From the NCBI GenBank assembly GCA_903970165.1, contig CAJCHZ010000037.1, positions 1 through 44,555 of the forward strand: a stretch of 44,555 nt of DNA. The letters are read 5' to 3'. Numbering within the stretch: the first letter of the stretch is position 1; the number at the start of each line of letters is the position of its first letter. Below are positions 17,843 through 23,545 of this stretch, piece after piece. Source of the DNA: Betaproteobacteria bacterium. GTDB taxonomy: Bacteria > Acidobacteriota > Terriglobia > Acidiferrales > UBA7541. Both the position numbers and the translations under genes were made by a program. The notes under the pieces are model-generated. The model was given only the letters and a program-made list of their open reading frames with translations, was not told the DNA's origin and did no database searches.

Positions 17843-18255
17843 GTATTTTGACTTCGTTGCGGGAACGTTGCTGCCCTAATTTTCTCGAAGAAAAGTCAAA
17901 ACCCGCACCCTGACAACGAAGCTGTGAAGAAACTCTTCGGGCTTTCATTTGCGAGGACTGGCTCCAGTTCTGGGATTGCTTCAGCTACGAGCAGAAAAAA
18001 CCCGCAAATTCGTCCCGCAAAAGCAGCAAGCATAGCGAAACCATACCATGCGGATGCCGGGTGGCCCGGGGGGCGAGCCGAAAAGGTATTTGTGCACATG
18101 AGGGCTGTGGAGAGAATATCACTGAGGTATTTTCCGGGGAAGTATAGCGAGGGCGCGTGGCGCACACTTTGGTTTTACAAAGGGTGCGGGTTAAAGGACG
18201 GCCGTTTTGCGCGGGCGGCCTTTCCGGGTAAATGGGTTGGCGGGGCCGCCGGTTC
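17843..18255. other. Intergenic stretch without a supported gene
   Basis: I see no credible gene here. Short open frames exist on both strands, but they have no recognisable domain and no convincing ribosome binding site. Small GC-rich palindromes occur near 18200-18250 (for example GGCCG...CGGCC). Confidence 0.5.
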
Positions 18256-18257
18256 GA

Positions 18258-18286
18258 GTGGGACGCGCTGAATCGCGCCCCTACAG
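18258..18286 (-). repeat. Palindromic GTAGGGGC-type repeat, copy 5 (minus)
   Basis: On the minus strand this reads GTAGGGGCGCGATTCAGCGC and continues with GTCCC, almost identical to copy 1 between rpsH and rplF. It marks the point where the helix-turn-helix remnant to its right loses sense. Confidence 0.75.
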
Positions 18287-18467
18287 ACTGAAGGGACTGA
18301 ACGGAGAAGCGAAGCCGGAGCTTGCCTTCGAGACGGCTGTGGCGCAAGAGATGAGAATAGATGGGGCGATCGAGGGCAGAGAGGCGCAACCGTGGGGCAA
18401 GATCGTCTGCCATTTGCTTCCAGACTTCGGCGGCATTGGGGGCGGCGTTGGGTATTCTGTTTTTCAT
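18285..18467 (-). pseudogene. Remnant of a helix-turn-helix gene
   Basis: From an ATG at 18467 the minus strand reads about 60 sensible codons containing AEVWKQMADDLAPRLRLS and YSHLLRHSRLEGKLRLRFS. This resembles, from memory, the N-terminus of a winged-helix protein family common in Acidobacteria genomes, where the match should continue with the recognition helix. Here it stops at palindromic repeat copy 5 and the frame continues as noise. I infer a truncated, decayed copy. A short real peptide is the alternative. Confidence 0.45.
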
Positions 18468-18555
18468 GGTCGTGTCCTTAGGCGTAGGAAAAGCGGCAGC
18501 AAGCTGCCGCAGTCCAAAGCGAGAGCCGAAGTGGATGCGATGGCGTGAAACGAAA

Positions 18556-18602
18556 AGAGGCGCAGCTTCCCTGGCTTCCGGTCCGGGTAGGACTGCGCCT
18601 CT
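18556..18602 (-). repeat. 47-bp inverted repeat, possible structured RNA
   Basis: AGAGGCGCAG (18556-18565) is the exact reverse complement of 18593-18602, enclosing 27 bases that contain CCGGACCGG on the minus strand and can add a further TCC/GGA pairing. On the minus strand the structure is followed by TTTTCG and lies about 90 bp upstream of the helix-turn-helix remnant. It could be a leader RNA element, a terminator or the end of a mobile unit. Confidence 0.5.
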
Positions 18603-18670
18603 AAAATGCCGTTGGGGCAAGCATGGTGTTTTTAGTATGAGGGCCGGAAGGTAGCTGAAAAGCTATCCGT

Positions 18671-18709
18671 AAAATGAGAAAAGAGAATTACGCCGATGCG
18701 TAATTCTCT
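18671..18709 (-). terminator. Terminator-like hairpin for the VOC operon
   Basis: AGAGAATTACGC (18682-18693) is perfectly complementary to 18698-18709 with a CGAT loop on the + strand. Read on the minus strand the 12-bp stem is followed by TTTCTCATTTT, so it suits termination of transcripts coming from the minus-strand gene ending at 18800. It is about 90 bp beyond that stop. Confidence 0.6.
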
Positions 18710-18799
18710 ACCAAGAGAGTGGAACAGAATCCAGAAGTATTGCGATAGGTATTTTTTAAATTGAAGCGGGTCTCTCCGCCGCAGGCTATGGCATCCGAA

Positions 18800-19306
18800 T
18801 TACTCGCCCTTCGGCTCCCAAAGCTCGATGCGGTGGCCCTCCGGGTCCATCACCCAGGCAAACCTGCCGTTGGATTCGTCGTCGATCTTGTCGTCGACCT
18901 TTACGCCCTCTTGTTTGAGTTGCGCCAGCAATTGCTCGAGATTGGCGACGCGAAAATCCACCATGAACGAAGAGGTGTCAGGGCCGAGATATTTCGTGGT
19001 CGACGGGAAAATCGAGAATGCCGTCGCGCCAACGGTCTCGGGATGGTCCTTGTCGCGCCAGCGAAAAGGATAGTATTGCGGGGCGTGCTCGCCTTTGCCC
19101 GCGGCAACGAGGGCGATGCCCAGGTGCGTGCGATACCAGTCGGCCAATTTCGCCGGGTTGTCCGCTTTGAAGAAGAACCCGCCCACACCGGTCACCCTGG
19201 GGGCGTCTTTTGCGTCGCTCGAGCCTCGCGCCGATTGCAAAAGCATTCCCAGCGCGAAACTCAAAACAATCGCGCAAGGCGTCGCTAGTCCGAATTTCGA
19301 TCTCAT
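18800..19306 (-). CDS. Exported VOC (glyoxalase/dioxygenase-fold) protein
   Basis: 168 residues. Residues 1-28 look like a signal peptide (KFGLATPCAIVLSFALGML). The rest is a single vicinal-oxygen-chelate domain: GVGGFFFKADNPAKLADWY at the start and DPEGHRIELWEPKGE at the end, the usual closing metal-binding strand with Glu. Such domains act on small molecules or bind them; the substrate cannot be told from sequence. GGGAGGA stands just before the ATG. It is the last gene of a minus-strand series behind ArsR and a SRPBCC protein. Export of a VOC protein is less common than a cytosolic location. Confidence 0.85.
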   Translation of the reverse strand: MRSKFGLATPCAIVLSFALGMLLQSARGSSDAKDAPRVTGVGGFFFKADNPAKLADWYRTHLGIALVAAGKGEHAPQYYPFRWRDKDHPETVGATAFSIFPSTTKYLGPDTSSFMVDFRVANLEQLLAQLKQEGVKVDDKIDDESNGRFAWVMDPEGHRIELWEPKGE

Positions 19307-19387
19307 CCATTCCTCCCAAGTAGCTAGGACTCTTTGTTCGTCTTTCTCTCGTGTTTCCGCGGAAGAAGCCAGCTCGCCGCACGCGAC

Positions 19388-20203
19388 TTATGAGGCAGTG
19401 GTGGCTGGGGCCGGGAAATGCTTGTCCAGCCAAGCGCGCCATTGGGGTTGATCACGAGTCACTGCCGCTTCGGATGTCGGGCCGAAGAGGTAGAAATTGA
19501 CCGCGGTCATGGACGAACCGCCGAAGGACATGGCATAGAGGAAGGCGACTCCGGGGGCAGGCTGATCGACGTGCAGGAGCAGCTGATTGTACTTCTCGTG
19601 GCCAGCCAGGAACACGGTGCCGGAGACGGGAGGTACGCCGGGGAGGGAGGCGCGATAGTCCCCTACCTTTGCGTCGGTGAGGTTGAGCGCGTTAGCCAGA
19701 ACATCCCAGGCTTCGTCGGCAGGGGTAGAAGAAAAGCTGAGTTCGTGGATCGCGTGGACCTGCTGATCGCGGTAATGTGTGAGGACCAGTTTGAGAATGG
19801 CGAAGAAGGTGGGCCAGCCGGATTCGGTGCCGGTGAGCTGATTGTCCCAATCGTCGGTGTCGGCGAAGAGGCTTTGCACAACACGGACGATGCAGGTGCC
19901 GCCGGATTTCGCCTCGACGAACCACTCGAAGGCCATCGGGGGAGCTTCCGAGCCCAGTTCGCTGCTCTGTTTAGCAGAGTAATGCGGTGGATCCCAAGCG
20001 GTGATGGTGGCGTCGGATTCCATGCCGGGACCGAAGTCGAGCGACATTTTGCCGCCGACGCGTTCTTCCGTTTTTGCAGGGACGAACCAGGAGGAGATTC
20101 CGTTGGAGGTATTAATAGCGCGCCAGACTTCTTCGGGGGTGCCCGGAACTTCGACTTCGACCTGGATGGAACGGCGTCCGTTGGGTTCTTTTTTGATTGG
20201 CAT
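19388..20203 (-). CDS. SRPBCC (AHSA1-like) protein
   Basis: 271 residues. The N-terminal half (about 12-150) is an AHSA1-type START fold: VEVEVPGTPEEVWRAI, the SSWFVPAKTEERVGGKM segment, and EWFVEAKSGGTCIVRVVQS. The C-terminal half (about 160-265) looks like a second, more divergent helix-grip or related domain. AHSA1-like proteins bind hydrophobic ligands and are very often encoded beside an ArsR-type regulator, as here (55 bp downstream of it). AAGGAG lies 7 bp before the ATG. The ligand is unknown. Confidence 0.85.
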   Translation of the reverse strand: MPIKKEPNGRRSIQVEVEVPGTPEEVWRAINTSNGISSWFVPAKTEERVGGKMSLDFGPGMESDATITAWDPPHYSAKQSSELGSEAPPMAFEWFVEAKSGGTCIVRVVQSLFADTDDWDNQLTGTESGWPTFFAILKLVLTHYRDQQVHAIHELSFSSTPADEAWDVLANALNLTDAKVGDYRASLPGVPPVSGTVFLAGHEKYNQLLLHVDQPAPGVAFLYAMSFGGSSMTAVNFYLFGPTSEAAVTRDQPQWRAWLDKHFPAPATTAS

Positions 20204-20258
20204 TGCTGCTCCTTATTTTAGTTCGACTCTGAAAAGCCATGCGGCGGATGGTGGGCGG

Positions 20259-20903
20259 CTACATCTTGCGCGCCTGCTCTTGGGAATTCTGGGCCCGCGA
20301 ACTTTGTGGTAGAGGATGCGCGACGGCGATCAGACGGTGCGGGCGGCCCTCGGGCGCGGATTCGTCGTGGTAGCGCGAAACAAGCCCAGCGACCGCGGCG
20401 CTGAATTCGTGAGTGAAAGCGGCGCGTTCGGTGGCGGAGCGAAAACGGATGATGGCGTCGACGGAGAGCGTCGGAAGGCGCTTGTCGAGTTCGGCGGAGC
20501 GGCGAAGCAGATCGCCGACTTCGCGCACGATGCGCGCCGCGAGCGCGACCAAGTAGCCCGCGGAGAGGCGATCGGTCCCGCGCGCGTTGGGATCGGCGCC
20601 GACTGGGCCCATCGCGGCCGGCGAAACCATATAAGAAGATGCTGTGGCGACGAACAGGCTCTCGGTGAGGCCGCCCCAATGGCGTTTTTCGGCGACGCGA
20701 ACGAGTGCGTGGGATTCCAGGGCGCGAAGGTGGTAACCAAGTTTTTGGCGAGGAATCTTGAGGCGAGCGGAGAGCATGGCAGCAGAGGCGGGCTCGGAGA
20801 GTTCAGAGAGGATACGCGAGCGAACAGGGTCGAGGGCCACAGTAGCGGCAGCGGGATCGTGGATGACTTCGACGGGAAGCATGTGGTGAAGAGATTGGAG
20901 CAT
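20259..20903 (-). CDS. ArsR-family transcriptional regulator
   Basis: About 214 residues from the ATG at 20903. Winged-helix part at residues ~15-75: ALDPVRSRILSELSEPASAA, then KIPRQKLGYHLRALESHAL as the recognition helix. No metal-binding cysteines are present, so it is not a classical metal sensor. It belongs with the ArsR regulators that accompany AHSA1-like proteins. Start choice is uncertain. The promoter drawn from TTGACA at 20917-20922 and TCCAAT at 20894-20899 would place transcription start near 20887, which favours the second ATG at 20882 (MLPVEVIHDP) with almost no leader. Confidence 0.85.
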   Translation of the reverse strand: MLQSLHHMLPVEVIHDPAAATVALDPVRSRILSELSEPASAAMLSARLKIPRQKLGYHLRALESHALVRVAEKRHWGGLTESLFVATASSYMVSPAAMGPVGADPNARGTDRLSAGYLVALAARIVREVGDLLRRSAELDKRLPTLSVDAIIRFRSATERAAFTHEFSAAVAGLVSRYHDESAPEGRPHRLIAVAHPLPQSSRAQNSQEQARKM

Positions 20904-20922
20904 TGACAATATTTATTGTCAA
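20894..20922 (-). promoter_or_regulatory. Palindromic operator overlapping ArsR promoter
   Basis: TTGACAAT (20903-20910) and ATTGTCAA (20915-20922) form a perfect 8-bp inverted repeat around four bases. On the minus strand its first half is a consensus -35 (TTGACA), followed after 17 bp by TCCAAT (20894-20899), four of six matching a -10. This is the layout of an autorepressor site. Binding by the ArsR protein is my inference. Confidence 0.6.
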
Positions 20923-20970
20923 GAGGGATTTTGTGCGGATTTTGCGGCGTGAATGGCCCCCAAAAACAAT

Positions 20971-21663
20971 TCAAGCTGTGGATGAGGCCGAAAGCGCTTT
21001 CGAACGGCGATTGGAAACTGTTGGCGTGCCAGTGCCGTTGGATTTGGATTTTCCGTTTTTGCGTTTGCCTTGGTGCTGCCAGCCGCCAAGATTCAGAGCG
21101 ATGGACATGCAGGATTCGCGGAGCGAGTCGGCTTGGGCGCGGTCGGCGATGGCGCGGGCTACGACCATGCCGCCTACGCAGAGGGAGGCGATGGCTTGGG
21201 CTGTGGAGGGGCGGAGCGAGCGTTGGGCTTTGGGGAGGCTGCGGTCAAGGACATCGACCATAGCTTGAAAAACGGTTTGAAAGGCGCGCTTGGCGCGAGG
21301 GCCGCTGCGGGCCACGTCACTGGGTAGCGCGACCATAGGGCAGGAGTTCGCTACGTTTTCGAGATGCTGGTCGGAGAGATAGGCGCGGATGACCTGCTCG
21401 CCCGCGCTGGGGGAGGTTAAATCCACTTCGACGCCTTCCCAGCAATTCTTCCAATGGGGGTCGGTGAAGAAGCAGCCCAGAACTTCGGCGTAGAGATCGC
21501 TTTTGCTTTGAAAATAGCTGTAGAAGCCGCCGTGGGTGAGGCCAGCACCAGCCATGACTTGGTGTAGAGAGACGCCATCAAAGCCATGGCGATTAAAAAG
21601 TTTGCGGGCGCTTTCGACGATTTTTCGTTTTACTTCCGTGCGGTGGCCAGAGGGATAAGGCAT
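20971..21663 (-). CDS. TetR-family transcriptional regulator
   Basis: 230 residues. The N-terminal helix-turn-helix is clear: KIVESARKLFNRHGFDGVSL then HQVMAGAGLTHGGFYSYFQSK (residues ~12-55). The ligand-binding half carries CPMVALPSDVARSGP and resembles the YxaF/QacR-like group. After residue ~200 a basic Ser/Lys/Arg-rich tail follows that looks disordered. GAGGA precedes the ATG. It is divergent from a Tat-exported SRPBCC gene and upstream of arsR on the same strand, so it may control either. Confidence 0.9.
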   Translation of the reverse strand: MPYPSGHRTEVKRKIVESARKLFNRHGFDGVSLHQVMAGAGLTHGGFYSYFQSKSDLYAEVLGCFFTDPHWKNCWEGVEVDLTSPSAGEQVIRAYLSDQHLENVANSCPMVALPSDVARSGPRAKRAFQTVFQAMVDVLDRSLPKAQRSLRPSTAQAIASLCVGGMVVARAIADRAQADSLRESCMSIALNLGGWQHQGKRKNGKSKSNGTGTPTVSNRRSKALSASSTA

Positions 21664-21719
21664 AGACGGTCCTCGTTTTGGAATTCCGGGGTCATCTCTA
21701 TCACGATGCTTGTCAGCGG

Positions 21720-21745
21720 TAAAATATTATGTTGAACATATTTTA
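21720..21745. promoter_or_regulatory. Candidate TetR operator in divergent spacer
   Basis: TAAAATAT (21720-21727) and ATATTTTA (21738-21745) are exact inverted repeats separated by 10 bp, and ATGTTGAACAT (21729-21739) is a second palindrome inside. They lie in the 152 bp between tetR (minus) and the SRPBCC gene (plus). The AT-rich block stands out from the surrounding GC-rich sequence. Operator function is inferred from position. Confidence 0.5.
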
Positions 21746-21815
21746 TGGAGATGCTTCGATGCGGGTGCGCGGGACGAACCGCATGCGAATTGAGGCTTAA
21801 ATACGGAGGCAATTG

Positions 21816-22403
21816 ATGAGTGAACTGGGGGGTGTGTTTCAGAGCGAGTTAGGACGGAGGGAATTTTCGCGGCGCGTGGCTTCCATGATTTCGGTGGCAG
21901 GGATGGGCGGAGGAGTCATTTTTGTTGCGGGCGATCTGGAAGCGGCGGGCGCGCAAGCCGGCGCGGACGGTATTTCGCACAACAACGATGCCATTCACCA
22001 GGAAGTGGTTTTCCATGCGAGCCGGAAGCGCGTGTATGAAGCGCTTACGGACGGCAAGCAGTTTGAAAAAGTGGTGCTGCTGAGTGACGCGATGAAGTCG
22101 AAGATGGTGCAGAACAGCGCGACGACCATGGGGCCAGAGGCGGGCAGCGCGTTCAGTACGTATGGAGGATACGTCAGCGGGAGGCAGATCGAGCTGGTGC
22201 CGGGGGAGAGAATTGTGCAGGCCTGGCGCGCAGGCTCATGGCCTGAGGGAGCTTATTCGATCGCAAAATTTGTGCTGACGGAGCAGGGCGACGCCACGAA
22301 ACTGGTGTTTGACCATATCGGTTTTCCTCCGGGAACCGCGGAGCATCTGGCTTTGGGCTGGAAGGCGAATTACTGGGAGCCCTTGGCAAAATTTCTGGCA
22401 TGA
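21816..22403 (+). CDS. Tat-exported SRPBCC protein
   Basis: 195 residues from the ATG at 21816, chosen over a TTG one codon earlier because GGAGG is well spaced to it. Residues ~12-40 read GRREFSRRVASMISVAGMGG, a twin-arginine signal followed by a short hydrophobic stretch. The rest (about 55-195) is an AHSA1-like START domain: HQEVVFHASRKRVYEALTDG and FDHIGFPPGTAEHLALGWKA. It probably folds in the cytosol, possibly with a bound ligand, and is then exported. It is transcribed away from tetR and shares its spacer. Confidence 0.85.
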   Translation: MSELGGVFQSELGRREFSRRVASMISVAGMGGGVIFVAGDLEAAGAQAGADGISHNNDAIHQEVVFHASRKRVYEALTDGKQFEKVVLLSDAMKSKMVQNSATTMGPEAGSAFSTYGGYVSGRQIELVPGERIVQAWRAGSWPEGAYSIAKFVLTEQGDATKLVFDHIGFPPGTAEHLALGWKANYWEPLAKFLA

Positions 22404-22457
22404 GCTCGGCGAATCGAGCAGAAGCCGCCGGATACATGGACCCAACATTCTCCGCGT

Positions 22458-23483
22458 CTACACAGGGATAGGGTTGCGGTTGGCGAATTGGCGCTGGTGC
22501 CAGTAGGGGTAGATGGGTTGCGTGGCGCTGGCGGCGTCGAGTTTGGCGATTTGGTGTTTGGTGAGATTCCAGCCTACTGAGCCTAGATTCTGGCGGAGCT
22601 GTTCTTCATTGCGGGCTCCGATGATGACGTTGGACACAGAGGGGCGCTGGAGAAGCCAGTTTAGGGCGATTTGCGGGACGGTTTTACCTGTTTCTTTGCC
22701 GACTTCTTCGAGCGCGTCCACTACTTTGCAGAGATGTTCGTGTTCGACGGGGGGACCGAACTCGGCGGTTTTGTGCAGGCGCGAGACTTCTGGCATGGGA
22801 CGGTTACGGCCGAGTTTGCCGGTGAGGCGGCCCCAGCCGAGCGGGCTCCAGATGAGAGCGCCAACTTTTTGGTCGAGTGCGAGAGGCATCAGCTCCCATT
22901 CGTATTCGCGGCTGACGAGAGAGTAATAGACCTGGTGGCCGACGTAACGCGCCCACCCGTAGCGCTCGGAGATGGAGAGCGACTTCATGAGATGCCAGCC
23001 GGAAAAATTGGAGCAGGCGATGTAGCGGACTTTGCCGCTCTGGACGAGGGTGTCGAGAGTTTTGAGAGTTTCCTCGATGGGAGTGAGCGCGTCGAAGCCG
23101 TGCATGTGGTAGATGTCAATGTGATCCACGCCGAGGCGGCGGAGGCTGGCTTCGCAGGATTCGATGAGATGGTGGCGTGAGGAGCCGAGATCGTTGGGGC
23201 CTTCGCTCATGGCAAAGGTGGCTTTGGAAGAGATGAGCACGCGGTTGCGTTTGCCAGCGATGGCTTTGCCGAGGATTTCTTCGGAGAGACCTTTGGAGTA
23301 GACGTCGGCAGTGTCAAAGAGATTGACGCCGGCGTCGAGGCAGATGTCCACCAAGCGCGTGGCTTCGGCAACATCGCTACGGCCAACGGCTTGGAAGAAC
23401 TCATTGCCACCACCGAACGTGGCGGCACCGAAGCTGAGTACGGGGATTTGAAGTCCGGAATGGCCGAGTTGTCTGAATTCCAT
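22458..23483 (-). CDS. Aldo/keto reductase
   Basis: 341 residues, normal for the family. It uses NAD(P)H to reduce carbonyl compounds. The catalytic tetrad can be assigned: Asp in LFDTADVY, Tyr in DVYSKGLSE, Lys in ISSKATF and His in IYHMHGFD. The cofactor-binding end reads VSNVIIGARNEEQLRQN. It resembles the YajO/Tas-like group; the substrate is unknown. No Shine-Dalgarno precedes the ATG; instead TATAAT ends 6 bp before it, see the promoter entry. Confidence 0.92.
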   Translation of the reverse strand: MEFRQLGHSGLQIPVLSFGAATFGGGNEFFQAVGRSDVAEATRLVDICLDAGVNLFDTADVYSKGLSEEILGKAIAGKRNRVLISSKATFAMSEGPNDLGSSRHHLIESCEASLRRLGVDHIDIYHMHGFDALTPIEETLKTLDTLVQSGKVRYIACSNFSGWHLMKSLSISERYGWARYVGHQVYYSLVSREYEWELMPLALDQKVGALIWSPLGWGRLTGKLGRNRPMPEVSRLHKTAEFGPPVEHEHLCKVVDALEEVGKETGKTVPQIALNWLLQRPSVSNVIIGARNEEQLRQNLGSVGWNLTKHQIAKLDAASATQPIYPYWHQRQFANRNPIPV

Positions 23484-23489
23484 AATGCG

Positions 23490-23495
23490 ATTATA
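23490..23495 (-). promoter_or_regulatory. Consensus -10 box at aldo/keto reductase start
   Basis: On the minus strand TATAAT occupies 23495-23490, and the A of the ATG (23483) is the seventh base downstream, the expected transcription start. That would give a leaderless mRNA. No good -35 is found at 17 bp (CCCTTG); TTGAAA is present but at 14 bp. Confidence 0.45.
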
Positions 23496-23545
23496 GATGC
23501 GTTTGAGTATTTCAAGGGTACACGAGAGAGCGGCAAAACCCGGAA

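Noticed and set aside
18684..18709. Hairpin as terminator of rplQ
   Set aside because: It is 0.9 kb away from rplQ and the T-rich side faces the minus strand; rplQ already has its own terminator at 17812-17842.
20316..20906. 196-codon + frame opposite arsR
   Set aside because: Antisense shadow; the minus frame has a clear winged helix.
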